Positions 7,280 to 16,203 of a DNA stretch of 64,000 nucleotides are shown here, piece after piece. The position numbers and the translations under genes are program-made. The stretch comes from Azoarcus sp. (GTDB lineage: Bacteria > Pseudomonadota > Gammaproteobacteria > Burkholderiales > Rhodocyclaceae): NCBI GenBank assembly GCA_020725025.1, contig DYFV01000001.1, positions 1 to 64,000 of the forward strand, written 5' to 3'. The first letter of the stretch is position 1. Each line of letters starts with the position of its first letter. A model generated the notes under the pieces. The model was not told the origin of the DNA. It was given only the letters and a program-made list of their open reading frames with translations, and searched no databases.

Positions 7280-8938
7280 TCAGTCCAACCGGGCCGCCGG
7301 GGTGATCTGCAACGGATCGACGCACAGCTCGATCAGGGCCGGCACGCCCGCCGAGCTCGCGCGGGCGAAGGCGGCCGGGAAGTCGCCGCTGTGCTCGACC
7401 CGCTCCCCGTGAGCCCCGAAGGCCCGTGCGAGCGCCGCGAAATCCGGATTGCGCAGCCCGGTGGCGATGGGGCGGCCCGGAAATTCGCGCTCCTGGTGCA
7501 TCCGTATCGTGCCCAGCATGCCGTTGTTCACCACCACGACGACCACCGCCGCGCCGTGCTGCACCGCGGTGGCGAGCTCCTGCGGGTACATCATGAAGCA
7601 GCCGTCGCCGGCGAAGCACACCACGGTCCGCTCCGGGTGGCGCAGCCTCGCGGCGATGGCGGCGGGCAGGCCGTAGCCCATGGCGCCGTTGACGGGGGCG
7701 AGCTGGGTGCCCGGCCGGCGGTAGCGGAAGAAGCGGTGCACCCACATGGTGTAGTTGCCCGCGCCGTTGGTGAGGATTGCGTCCTCGGGCAGGGTCTCGT
7801 TCAGCCAGCCCATCACCTGCCCCAGGTCGACGCCCGCCATGGCAGGCGCCGGGGCCGGCGGCGTCGAATGGGTCTCGTAGTCGGCGCGGGCCTCGCGCGT
7901 CCAGGCGTGCCATGCCGGGGAGGGGACGGGCATCAGCCCGGCCAGGGCCGCGGCCGCCTGGCCCATGCCGGCAGCGATCGGCAGTGCCGCGCGATACACG
8001 CGGCCCGTCTCGAAGGGGTCCGGATGGAGATGGATCAGGGGCTGTCGCGGCTCCGGGCTTTCCACCAGGGTGTAGCCGGCGGTCGCCGCCTCGCCCGGGC
8101 GGGCGCCGACGACGAGCAGCAGGTCGGCCGCGCGCACCCGCTCGGCGAGCCGGGGCGCGACGCCGAAGCCGAGCTGGCCGACGTAGTGGCGGTCGCGATT
8201 GTCGAACAGGTCCTGGCGGCGGAAGGAGGCGGCCACGGGCAGGTCGTTCGCCGCCACGAAGCGGGCGAGCGAGGCGCAGGCGGCGGCGTCCCAGCCGCTG
8301 CCGCCGACGAGGACGAGCGGGCGCTCGGCGCGGGCGAGCAAGACACGCAGCTCGTTCATGGCGGCCGGGTCGGGGGCGGGGAGGGCGATGCGCACCGGCG
8401 GCAGGTCGGCGCAGGGGGCGGTGGCGAAGAGGACGTCCTCCGGCAGCGCGACCACGGCCGGTCCGGGCCGGCCGGAGAGCGCCGCGGCGAAGGCCCGCGA
8501 GACGACCTCCGGAATGCGCTCCGGCCGGTCCACCGCTTCGACGTACTTGGCCAGGCCGGCGAACATCTGCCGGCAGTCGATCTCCTGGAAGGCCTCGCGG
8601 CCGAGGAAGCGGGAGTCGGCCTGACCGACGAAGAGGATCATCGGCGTGGAGTCCGCCCGTGCCGTGTGCACGCCGTTGGCCGCGTGGCACGCGCCCGGGC
8701 CCCGGGTGACGAAGCAGACCCCGGGGCGGCCGGTGAGCTTGCCGTCGGCTTCGGCCATGTTGGACGCGGCGCCCTCGTGGCGGGCGACGACGGTGCGGAT
8801 GTCCGGCGCGTCGTGCAGGGCGTCGAGCACCGGCAGGAAGCTCTCCCCGGGGACGCAGTAGACGGTATCGACGCCGTTCTGCCGCAGCGCCTCGACCAGG
8901 ATCCGCCCGCCGCTGCGGGCCTCGTCCGCGGCCGTCAC
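7280..8938 (-). CDS. Thiamine-pyrophosphate-dependent enzyme, acetolactate-synthase-like
   Basis: The 552-aa protein has the three-domain layout of the ThDP family. The Pyr domain carries the catalytic Glu in VARHEGAASNMA (about residue 50), a central Rossmann-like domain follows (about 195-330), and the PP domain has the ThDP/Mg2+ motif GDGCFMMYPQELATA and a VVNNGMLG loop. It resembles IlvB-like enzymes of unassigned substrate rather than true IlvB, and no small regulatory subunit is next to it. The GTG start at 8938 overlaps the stop of the upstream lipoprotein gene by 4 bp (GTGA), so the two are translationally coupled. Confidence 0.85.
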   Translation of the reverse strand: MTAADEARSGGRILVEALRQNGVDTVYCVPGESFLPVLDALHDAPDIRTVVARHEGAASNMAEADGKLTGRPGVCFVTRGPGACHAANGVHTARADSTPMILFVGQADSRFLGREAFQEIDCRQMFAGLAKYVEAVDRPERIPEVVSRAFAAALSGRPGPAVVALPEDVLFATAPCADLPPVRIALPAPDPAAMNELRVLLARAERPLVLVGGSGWDAAACASLARFVAANDLPVAASFRRQDLFDNRDRHYVGQLGFGVAPRLAERVRAADLLLVVGARPGEAATAGYTLVESPEPRQPLIHLHPDPFETGRVYRAALPIAAGMGQAAAALAGLMPVPSPAWHAWTREARADYETHSTPPAPAPAMAGVDLGQVMGWLNETLPEDAILTNGAGNYTMWVHRFFRYRRPGTQLAPVNGAMGYGLPAAIAARLRHPERTVVCFAGDGCFMMYPQELATAVQHGAAVVVVVVNNGMLGTIRMHQEREFPGRPIATGLRNPDFAALARAFGAHGERVEHSGDFPAAFARASSAGVPALIELCVDPLQITPAARLD

Positions 8939-9441
8939 GACCGGCCTCCGCCGCTCCCGATCCCGGGGAGCGTGAGCGTGCCCCGGTCGGTGAAGCGCCG
9001 CGTCCCGAAGGCGCCGCCACCGAGCTTGCCGCGCAGGACGTAGGGCAGGCGGTCCACCCGCTCGCTCTCGGCGAATCGGAAGAGCTGGCGCACCGCGGCC
9101 ACCGCCGAGACGCTGATCGGCACCGCGATCACCGTCTCCCCGAAGCGCGAAACCGTGCCCTTCCGGCTGCTCACGCCGGTGGCGAAGGGCTTGTCGTTGA
9201 GCTCCAGCTCGACGGCGATGCCGTCGTAGTCGATGGGTGTCTCGTTCGGGTTCTGCAGGCGGAGCTTGAGGTTGAAGCGCATCTCCAGCCCCTGGCCGGG
9301 CAACGGCTCCAGGCCGACGACGCCGATCCGGACCGGGTCGCGCACGGTCACGCCCGCGCACCCGCCCAGGGTGAGCGCGAGGCATGCGCTTGCGGCGAAG
9401 AGGAAGAGGCGGATGGAAGCCGTTCCGGAAAGCGCGCGCAT
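8935..9441 (-). CDS. LEA type 2 family lipoprotein
   Basis: The 168-aa protein has a lipoprotein signal peptide with the lipobox LGGC near residue 27. The mature part matches the LEA-14/WHy (water stress and hypersensitive response) fold: a beta sandwich with NLKLRLQNPNETPIDYDGIAVELELNDKPFATG. Bacterial members are small envelope lipoproteins of unclear role. The start at 9441 puts the signal peptide at the N-terminus; longer in-frame extensions lack it. The gene is coupled to the downstream ThDP enzyme by a GTGA overlap, though no functional link is obvious. Confidence 0.8.
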   Translation of the reverse strand: MRALSGTASIRLFLFAASACLALTLGGCAGVTVRDPVRIGVVGLEPLPGQGLEMRFNLKLRLQNPNETPIDYDGIAVELELNDKPFATGVSSRKGTVSRFGETVIAVPISVSAVAAVRQLFRFAESERVDRLPYVLRGKLGGGAFGTRRFTDRGTLTLPGIGSGGGRS

Positions 9442-9485
9442 GGGCTGCCTCCTCTGCAGGGTGCGAGGGTATTGTAGTCCCCCCG

Positions 9486-9983
9486 TCAGGCGGCGAGGGC
9501 GCTCACGATCCAGCCCACGAACAGGGCCGAGAGCATGCTCATCAGCACCACGAGCAGGACCACCAGGGCGAGCACCAGGAGCACGAAGCGCCGGCTGCTG
9601 CGGGCGGTCTCGGCCGGATCGCCCATGTGGCGCTCCAGCAGCCGGACGTTCCGCTGGTTGGCCTTCCACGCCGCGTCGAAGACGTCGCCCGCCAGGGGCA
9701 CGAGGCCGACCAGGCCTTCCACCGCCACATTGAGGATCATGCGCATCAGCACCGCGCGCGGCACGCCCAGCTTGGCCGCCTGGCTCACGATCCAGGCCGA
9801 CAGCAGCACGCCCGCCGCGTCGCCGAAGAAGGGCACCAGGCCGATCAGCGCGTCGACCCCGATACGGAAACCCCCGGGCAGGCGGATGGAGCTGTCGAGC
9901 AGCCAGGCGAGCGCCTGGAGCTGCTCGCGCGTCCGGGCGTCTCGCTCCGCCCTGCGATGCTCGCTGTCGTGATCCCGCCTCAT
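9486..9983 (-). CDS. DUF4112 domain membrane protein
   Basis: The 165-aa protein carries the DUF4112 signature LLDSSIRLPGGFRIGVDALIGLVPFFGD followed by amphipathic and membrane segments (GVLLSAWIVSQAAKLG and PLAGDVFDAAWKANQRN). A strongly hydrophobic C-terminal helix runs from about 130 to 160. Proteins of this family are inner-membrane proteins without assigned function. It is transcribed in the same direction as the lipoprotein gene, 44 bp upstream of it, and may share a transcript. Confidence 0.82.
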   Translation of the reverse strand: MRRDHDSEHRRAERDARTREQLQALAWLLDSSIRLPGGFRIGVDALIGLVPFFGDAAGVLLSAWIVSQAAKLGVPRAVLMRMILNVAVEGLVGLVPLAGDVFDAAWKANQRNVRLLERHMGDPAETARSSRRFVLLVLALVVLLVVLMSMLSALFVGWIVSALAA

Positions 9984-10057
9984 CGGTCGATTCCCGCAGT
10001 GCCGTCGGGGATTCCGAGACGAGCGGGGGGCGGAAAGTTTCCCGGCCGCCCTCGGGC

Positions 10058-11353
10058 TCAGCTCTCCTTGAAGGCCCGATGCAGGCTGTCGAGGACGGGA
10101 TCGAAGAGGTAGCGCAGGGCGCTGCGCCGGCCCGCCTCGACCTCCACCTGGGCCAGCATGCCGGGGATGAGCTCGGCGCGCTCGACCTCGCCGAGGGCGT
10201 CGGCGCCGATCTCGACGCGGGCCTTGTAGTAGGGCTGTCCCCGGGATTGCTCGTCCCGGAAAGTGCTGCCGGAGACGTGCACCACCGTGCCCGGGAGGCT
10301 GATGTGGGAGCGTGCCTTGTAGGCGGTGAGCCGCACCCGGGCGGGCAGCCCCTCGCGCACCACGTCGATGTCGTCGGGCTGGATGCGCGCCTCCACCTGC
10401 AGCGACTCGGCGACCGGCACGAGGTCGGCGACCGCGCCGCCGGCGAGAACCACGCCGCCCACTGTGGTGGTGCGGAGGTTGTTCACGATGCCGTCCTGGG
10501 GAGCGCGGATCTCGGTGCGGGCGAGCCGGTCCGCGGCGACCGCGGCCCGCTGGCGGGCGGCCGCGGCGGCCTCCTGGGCGCGGGCGAGCTCTTCGAGGAG
10601 CTTGCTCATCCAGTCGTTGCCGAGCCGGGCGATGGCGATCTCGGTGTCCGCGATGCGCTGGCGCACCCGCGCCGCCTCGGCGGTGTTCTCCGACAGCCGC
10701 GCGGCGCTGTCGGCCCGCTGGCTCTCGAGCTGCAGCAGGCGCGGGCGCGAGATGAAGTTCTTCTCGTAGAGCTGCCGGTTGATGCGGTTCTCCTCGGCCG
10801 CGTTGGCGCCCAGCTCGGTAAGGGCGCGGCCTTTCCGCTCCCAGCTCGCGAGCTCCTGGCGCAGCCCGGCGAGCCGGGTCTCGAGGCCGGCGCGCTCCTT
10901 CTCCAGCGTTTCCCGGCGCGACTCGTGGAGGCGCAGCTGCGCGAGCACGCCGGGGGAGGCGAGGTGATCGGAGAGCGGCGCGAAGGGCCGGCCGTCGCGC
11001 TCGGCCTCCAGTCGCGCGACGAGCGCCTCCCGGGCGGCGCGCTCGGTCTCGGCGATCGCGAGGGCGGCGCGCGCCTCGGTGTCGTCGAGCCGCACGAGGG
11101 TCGTGCCGGCGGCCACCGCCGCCCCTTCCTCCACCGCGATCTCGCGGATGATCCCGCCTTCCAGGTGCTGGACCGTTCTCACCCGGCCGGCGGGGATGAG
11201 CTCCCCTTCGGCGATGGCGCCGGCGTCCAGCCGGGCGAAGGCGCCCCAGGCGAGGAGCACGCCCAGGAAGCCCAGCGCGATCAGGTAGAAGAGGCGGGAT
11301 TCGAACCGCGTGTCCACCGGGATGGCGGGCTCGGTCGCGTCAGACACCGACAC
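10058..11353 (-). CDS. HlyD-family type I secretion periplasmic adaptor
   Basis: The 431-aa membrane fusion protein has one N-terminal membrane helix (YLIALGFLGVLLAWGAFA, about 28-46). A lipoyl half-motif follows (VEEGAAVAAGTTLVRLDD), then a long coiled coil (about 115-280), and the second lipoyl/beta-barrel part (RAPQDGIVNNLRTTTVGGVV). The RTX-type C-terminal region ending LIPGMLAQVEVEAGRRS is also present. It links the inner-membrane ABC exporter to an outer-membrane TolC-like channel. The start overlaps the end of the ABC transporter gene by 14 bp. No TolC homologue is found in the window. Confidence 0.92.
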   Translation of the reverse strand: MSVSDATEPAIPVDTRFESRLFYLIALGFLGVLLAWGAFARLDAGAIAEGELIPAGRVRTVQHLEGGIIREIAVEEGAAVAAGTTLVRLDDTEARAALAIAETERAAREALVARLEAERDGRPFAPLSDHLASPGVLAQLRLHESRRETLEKERAGLETRLAGLRQELASWERKGRALTELGANAAEENRINRQLYEKNFISRPRLLQLESQRADSAARLSENTAEAARVRQRIADTEIAIARLGNDWMSKLLEELARAQEAAAAARQRAAVAADRLARTEIRAPQDGIVNNLRTTTVGGVVLAGGAVADLVPVAESLQVEARIQPDDIDVVREGLPARVRLTAYKARSHISLPGTVVHVSGSTFRDEQSRGQPYYKARVEIGADALGEVERAELIPGMLAQVEVEAGRRSALRYLFDPVLDSLHRAFKES

Positions 11354-13082
11354 GTCGGACTCCTGCGAAGCAGAGGGGCGCCGGCCGCGCGGGCGCCTTC
11401 GGTTGCGGCTGGATCCTGGCCAGCACCTCCTCGCGCGGCCCGAAGTGCTGGAGCTGGCCGTCGACCATCACCGCCAGCTGGTCGGCGCCGGCGAGCGCCG
11501 AGGGGCGGTGGCTGATCATGACGATGGTGGAGCCCGCCTCCCGCGCCCGGCCGATCGCCTGGGCGAGCGCGAGCTCGCCCTCGTTGTCCAGGCTCGCGTT
11601 GGGCTCGTCGAGCACGATGAGGCGGGGCAGGCGGAAGAGCGCGCGGGCGAGCCCGATCCGCTGGCGCTGGCCCCCCGAGAGTGTCGCGCCGCCGGTGCCG
11701 ATGGGGGTGTCGTAGCCCTTGGGCAGTTGCAGGATCAGCTCGTGGCAGCCGGCCATCTGCGCGGCGCCGATCACCTCGGCGTCCTCGGCCGGACCGAAGC
11801 GGGCGATGTTGTCCCGCACCGAGCCGGCGAAGAGCTCCACGTCCTGCGGCAGGTAGCCGCAGTGGCGGCCGAACTCGGCGCGCTTCCAGCTGTAGACGTC
11901 GGCGCCGTCGAGCCGGATCGAGCCGGAGCGCGCCGGCCACACGCCGCAGATGAGGTGGGCGAGGGTCGATTTGCCCGACCCGGACGGCCCGACGAGGCCG
12001 AGCCAGGTGCCCGGCTCGAGGGCGAAGGAGACGCCCTTCACCGTCTGACGCTCGCTGCCGGGGGGCGCGAAGCACACCCGTTCGAGGGCGAGCCGCCCCG
12101 CCGGTGCGGGGAGCGAGGTCGCCGTCTCATTGCGCGGGAAGCGGACGAGGGCGAGCTCGATGCGCTCGACTGCGGCGCGGGCCGACACCACGCCCTTCCA
12201 GGTGGCGATCAGCGCCTCCAGCGGCGCGAGCCCGCGCGCGGCGAGGATGCCGACGGCGACCATCGCGCCGATGGTGATCTGGTCGTGGATCGCGTACCAA
12301 GCGCCCACCCCGGCGAGCAGGACGTTGAGCATCAGGCGCACCGCCTTGGCGAGGCCGGCGAGCTGGGCCGCGCGGTCGCCGGCCCGGCTCGCGTCCGCGA
12401 GCGACGCGGCTTGGGCGCGTTGCCAGTGCTCGCGCATGGCGCCGCGCATGCCCATGGCCTCGACCGCCTCGGCGTGGGGCAGGACGCCGTCGATGCGCCG
12501 CTGGGCGGCGATCGCGGCTTCGCCCGCCGCGCGCAGCAGCCCGCCGGTCGCCGCCTCGGTGCCGATCGCCAGGGCGATCAGCGCCAGCACGCCGGCGAGC
12601 ATGGTGTGGCCTAGGCCGGGGTGGATGGCGTACACCGCGAGCAGGAAGACCGGCACCAGCGGCGCGTCGAAGAGGGCGACCAGGCCCTGTGGGCCGGTGA
12701 CGAAGCCGCGCACCGCCTGCAGGTCGCGCAGCGGCTGCCCGCTGGGGTCGGTCGAGCCGGCGGCGTGCGCGATGGAGGCGTCGATGAGTCGCGGACCGAG
12801 GGCGAGGGCGTAGCGGTTGCCGATGCGCACCAGCATGCGCGCGCGCAGGGTGTCGAGCACCGCGGAGACGAGCAGCGTCACCGCGACGATGGCGGAGAGC
12901 AGCCACAGGGTGTCCACGCTGCGCGAGGTGAGCACCCGGTCGTACACCTGCAGCGAGTAGAGCGGCAGGGCGAACAGGAGCACGTTGATGACCAGGCTGG
13001 CGACTCCGACCGTCGCCAGCGCGCGGCGGTCGAGATCCGTCAACGCGGGCGAACGGAGGAGGGCGGAGAAGGCCTTCGGCAT
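11340..13082 (-). CDS. Type I secretion system permease/ATPase (PrtD/LapB-like)
   Basis: The 580-aa half-size ABC exporter has an N-terminal transmembrane domain (about 25-310) without a C39 peptidase-like domain. The nucleotide-binding domain has Walker A GPSGSGKST, Q-loop region GYLPQDVELF, signature LSGGQRQRIGLARAL, Walker B RLIVLDEPNA and H-loop MISHRPS. It matches exporters for RTX proteases, lipases and haem-binding proteins. The ATG at 13082 begins MPKAFSALLRSP, a typical family start; the longer in-frame extension is repetitive Ser/Pro/Arg-rich shadow sequence. It lies directly between the adaptor and its likely RTX substrate. Confidence 0.93.
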   Translation of the reverse strand: MPKAFSALLRSPALTDLDRRALATVGVASLVINVLLFALPLYSLQVYDRVLTSRSVDTLWLLSAIVAVTLLVSAVLDTLRARMLVRIGNRYALALGPRLIDASIAHAAGSTDPSGQPLRDLQAVRGFVTGPQGLVALFDAPLVPVFLLAVYAIHPGLGHTMLAGVLALIALAIGTEAATGGLLRAAGEAAIAAQRRIDGVLPHAEAVEAMGMRGAMREHWQRAQAASLADASRAGDRAAQLAGLAKAVRLMLNVLLAGVGAWYAIHDQITIGAMVAVGILAARGLAPLEALIATWKGVVSARAAVERIELALVRFPRNETATSLPAPAGRLALERVCFAPPGSERQTVKGVSFALEPGTWLGLVGPSGSGKSTLAHLICGVWPARSGSIRLDGADVYSWKRAEFGRHCGYLPQDVELFAGSVRDNIARFGPAEDAEVIGAAQMAGCHELILQLPKGYDTPIGTGGATLSGGQRQRIGLARALFRLPRLIVLDEPNASLDNEGELALAQAIGRAREAGSTIVMISHRPSALAGADQLAVMVDGQLQHFGPREEVLARIQPQPKAPARPAPLCFAGVRRVGV

Positions 13083-13152
13083 CGGAAGCTGGCGCTCGTG
13101 GGCCGCCGCCCCGTCCGTGCGGGCGGAGGCGGACGGCGGGTGGGAGGGCGGG

Positions 13153-14376
13153 TCAGATGACCGAGAAATCCGCGTTGGTGACCGCGGTGCCCGGCGTGAG
13201 CTGGGCGAACTGCTGCGCCGCGCCCGCGCCACTGCCGTCGGCGTCGAAGTAGAGCGCGCCGCTGGTGCGGTCGTAGACGATGCGATCGGTGGCATCCAGC
13301 GCCGCGGTGCCGGCGCGGAACGCCGCGGCGGACAGGGTGCCGGTCGGCAGGCCGGCGAAGACCGCGTTCTCTAGCAGGACGGTGTCGTACACGGAGGAGA
13401 AGTCGGTGATCGCGTCGACGCCGCTCCCGAGCGCATCGCTGAACACGAACTTGTCGTACCCGCTGCCGCCTACCAGGATGTCGGCGCCGGCGCCGCCGAA
13501 CAGCCGATCGTGGCCCGAGCCGCCCTCGATGCGGTCCTTGCCGGCACCGCCCTTGAGCACGTCGTTCCCGCCCAGCCCCACGATGTAGTCGTCGCCCGCG
13601 GTGCCGGTGATGCTGTTGGCGGAGGAGGTGCCGGTGTGCGTCGGCTGGGGCGCCGCCGAGGCGACGCTAGGATCGACCAGGTCGAGCTTCACGTTGCGGC
13701 TGCCGATCGTCACCTGTTGCGTGGTGGTCGCGAGGCCCTCCCCGGTGAAGGTGACGGTATAGGTGCCGGAGGCGAGCGCGAGGTCGTAGCCGCCCGCCGG
13801 CTGGGTGGTGGTGCTGAACACCGAGCCCGTCGAGTTGTTGCGCACGCTCACGGTGATGCCCGAGAGCCCCTCGCCCACGTCGTAGCGCACGTCGCCGTCC
13901 TTGTCGTCGAAGGCCACGCCGGTGAGGAAGCTCGCCGTGCCGGTCCGCGCGAAGTTCTGGGTCACGAAGGCGCCCTCGTAGCCGCCGTACTGGCCGACTT
14001 CCAGCCCGACACCGATCTCCCGATAGGTGTCGTTGAGCAGGTTGGCCCGGTGCCCGGACGAGTTCATCAGGTTGTTGTGCAGCAGCAGGACTTCGTCCTG
14101 CAGGCCGGCGGGGGCGCGCGTGGACGCCCAGGCGATGTTCTCGGCCCAGGCCCAGGAGCCGGTGAACACGTAACCGGCGGCGGCCATGCGGGCGCCGGGG
14201 CTGGAGCCGCCCGAGCCGGTGTGGGAGAAGGTGTCGGTGGCGATCATCCAGGCGCTGTGCTTCTCGGCCGCCTCGTTGAGATCGCCGTCGAAGGCGAGCG
14301 GCTGCGCGCCGACCTTGGCCCGTTCCGCGTTGATGAGTTCGAGCATGTACTGCTCGTAGCTGTTGGCGAGCGACAT
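13153..14376 (-). CDS. CAP/SCP-domain protein with RTX repeats, probable type I secretion substrate
   Basis: The 407-aa protein has no Sec signal. Residues 1-155 form a CAP (SCP/PR-1) domain with the metal-binding histidines and acids of the family (EKHSAWM, SHTGSGGSSPG, WAENIAWAS, HNNLMNSSGHRANLL). Residues about 160-250 form a Cna-B/SdrD-like beta domain (FDDKDGDVRYDVGEGLSGITV). Residues about 262-330 hold roughly six Ca2+-binding RTX nonapeptides (GGAGKDRIE, GGSGHDRLF, GGAGADILV). An aspartate-rich C-terminal export region ending DFSVI follows. It sits just upstream of the ABC exporter and adaptor, so it is very probably their cargo. AAAGGGG precedes the ATG at 14376. Confidence 0.88.
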   Translation of the reverse strand: MSLANSYEQYMLELINAERAKVGAQPLAFDGDLNEAAEKHSAWMIATDTFSHTGSGGSSPGARMAAAGYVFTGSWAWAENIAWASTRAPAGLQDEVLLLHNNLMNSSGHRANLLNDTYREIGVGLEVGQYGGYEGAFVTQNFARTGTASFLTGVAFDDKDGDVRYDVGEGLSGITVSVRNNSTGSVFSTTTQPAGGYDLALASGTYTVTFTGEGLATTTQQVTIGSRNVKLDLVDPSVASAAPQPTHTGTSSANSITGTAGDDYIVGLGGNDVLKGGAGKDRIEGGSGHDRLFGGAGADILVGGSGYDKFVFSDALGSGVDAITDFSSVYDTVLLENAVFAGLPTGTLSAAAFRAGTAALDATDRIVYDRTSGALYFDADGSGAGAAQQFAQLTPGTAVTNADFSVI

Positions 14377-14483
14377 GGGTACCCCTTTGAGAGAGACGAA
14401 GCATGACGATGCGGACGGCGCGTGCCGCCCGCCCCGAACCGCGGTGCTCGGGCTTTCTTCGCTCTTCTTGTCGCCCACCGGGT

Positions 14484-14510
14484 GGCGCGCATCCTAGCGG
14501 CGGATGCGCC
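14484..14510 (-). terminator. Possible hairpin terminator between mocR-type gene and CAP-RTX gene
   Basis: The stretch forms an inverted repeat (GGCGCATCC / GGATGCGCGCC with a one- to two-base bulge and a 7-nt loop) in the 235-bp gap downstream of the MocR-type gene. There is no T-tract after it on the minus strand, so intrinsic termination is uncertain. Confidence 0.3.
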
Positions 14511-14611
14511 GTGACCTCTTACCGCGCGGCAACTGAAGCAATGTGTTACACGGCGAGGGCGCGCGCGTACCGATGGCGTTCAGACGCTTCCCCGCGGCCC
14601 GTCGGCGGCTC

Positions 14612-16018
14612 TCAGGAGGCCGTCTGCAGCGCCTCCCCCAGGAAGCGCTCGATCTGCGGATGGTTGGCGAAGGCCACGTTGAGCCGAAGCCAGGGGCTCG
14701 CCTGCATCTGCGGGCGGAACACCTTGCCGGGGGCGAGCATGATGCCCTGTTGCGCGGCGGCCGAGGCGATCTCGGCCACGTCCTCGATGCCCGGCGGCCG
14801 CACCCACAGGAAGACGCCGCCCTTGGGCTCCAGATAGGGCTCGAGGCCGACCCGCTCCACCATCCGCAGCGCCGCGTCGGTCGCCTGGGCGAGGCGGCCG
14901 TGCAGGCGTTCGATGTACTTTCGATAGTGTCCGTCAGTGAGCATCTGGTAGGTGAGCTGCTCGGCGAACTCGGACGAACACACCGCGGTGAGGGTCTTGA
15001 CGTCGGTGAACTCGGTGACGAGATCCGGCCGCGCGGCGAGAAAGCCGACGCGCAGGCTGCCCGAGAGCGTCTTCGAGAAGCTGCCGACGAGAATCACCCG
15101 GTTCAGCTGGTCGAGGTTCGCCAGTCGCGTCGTCGTGTGCGGATGCAGGTCGCCGTAGGTGTCGTCCTCGATGATGTGGAAGTCGTGCTTCTCGGCCAGT
15201 TGCAGGATGCGGAACGCGACCGCCGGCGACAGGTTCGTGCCGGTCGGATTGTGCAGCACCGAATGGGTGAAGAAGGCCTTCGGCCTGTGGTGCTCCAGCA
15301 GCGCCTCGAGCTCGGCGACATCCGGGCCGTCGTGGCGGCGCGGCACGCCGACGAGCTTGGCGCCGAGCAGGCGCAGGTTCCCGAAGAAATTGAAGTAGCC
15401 GGGGTCGTCGACGAGCACCGTGTCGTCCGGCTTGAGCAGGTGGCGGGCGATGATGTCGAGCGCCTGCGTCGCGCCGCTGGTGAGCACGATCTGCTCCGGC
15501 GGCGCGCCGACGCCGAATTCGGCGAGCTTCACCTGCAGTTGCTGGCGCAGCGGCAGATAGCCCTGCGCGGTGCCGAAGGCGGTCAGGCGCGCATCCTGCC
15601 GGCGCGACAGGGCGCGCATGTGGCGCCGCACGCCATCGTCGTCGAGCCAGTCCTCCGGCAGCCAGCCGGCACTGGCCTTGATCTGCCCGGGGCGGTCGTC
15701 GAGCGCCTGGCGCATCAGCCAGGCGACGTCCACCGCGCGGTCGATCGGTGCCGGCGGCCGGTTCTCCCCGCGCTCGCGCCGCGGTGCGACGAAGAAGCCC
15801 GAGCCGCGCCGCGAGCGCAGGTAGCCCAGCGCCACCAGCCGGTCGTAGGCCTCGACCACGGTGAAGCGGCTCACGCGCTGGGTCTCGGCGAGCTTGCGGA
15901 TGGGGGGCAGCTTCATCCCGGGACGCAGGATGCGGTCGTCGATCTGGCCGCGGATCGCGCCCACGATCTGTTCCACCAGCGGCACCGGCTGGCTGCTGTC
16001 GATACTCACCTGAAGCAT
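14612..16018 (-). CDS. MocR/PdxR-type regulator: GntR DNA-binding domain fused to aminotransferase domain
   Basis: The 468-aa protein begins with a GntR winged helix (VPLVEQIVGAIRGQIDDRILRPGMKLPPIRKLAETQRVSRFTVVEAYDRL split over residues 10-60). A linker and a fold-type I PLP aminotransferase domain follow (about 110-468), with the ASGATQALD-like region, DDPGYFNFFG and the PLP-lysine motif VGSFSKTLSGSLRVG. MocR proteins regulate PLP, GABA or taurine genes. No pdx or gab gene adjoins it, so the target is unknown. Four phased GACA repeats lie in the divergent intergenic region and may be its operator. Confidence 0.9.
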   Translation of the reverse strand: MLQVSIDSSQPVPLVEQIVGAIRGQIDDRILRPGMKLPPIRKLAETQRVSRFTVVEAYDRLVALGYLRSRRGSGFFVAPRRERGENRPPAPIDRAVDVAWLMRQALDDRPGQIKASAGWLPEDWLDDDGVRRHMRALSRRQDARLTAFGTAQGYLPLRQQLQVKLAEFGVGAPPEQIVLTSGATQALDIIARHLLKPDDTVLVDDPGYFNFFGNLRLLGAKLVGVPRRHDGPDVAELEALLEHHRPKAFFTHSVLHNPTGTNLSPAVAFRILQLAEKHDFHIIEDDTYGDLHPHTTTRLANLDQLNRVILVGSFSKTLSGSLRVGFLAARPDLVTEFTDVKTLTAVCSSEFAEQLTYQMLTDGHYRKYIERLHGRLAQATDAALRMVERVGLEPYLEPKGGVFLWVRPPGIEDVAEIASAAAQQGIMLAPGKVFRPQMQASPWLRLNVAFANHPQIERFLGEALQTAS

Positions 16019-16153
16019 GTGCGGCCTCCTTCCGGGTGCATTGCCCGGTCGATGCGAAAGGCATCGTCTCGGCGTTTCGTCGGTCCCGTACCGGTCGATC
16101 GGGCAGTACGGACGCGGCGGTCGGGCGTTCGAGTGTCCCTTCGCCGGCAGGTA

Positions 16154-16193
16154 ACTGTCCGGTAGTGTCTGCTCACTGTCGTGCAGGTGTCAA
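16154..16193. promoter_or_regulatory. Four helically phased TGTC/GACA direct repeats, possible MocR-type operator
   Basis: The tetramer TGTC occurs at 16156, 16166, 16177 and 16188, that is at 10, 11 and 11 bp steps, in the 185-bp divergent gap between the MocR-type gene and a lipoprotein gene. On the minus strand the last copy is part of TTGACA, a possible -35 box for the regulator. MocR proteins are known to bind direct repeats, so autoregulation is plausible. This is pattern recognition only. Confidence 0.4.
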
Positions 16194-16203
16194 GGAGGCG
16201 GAT

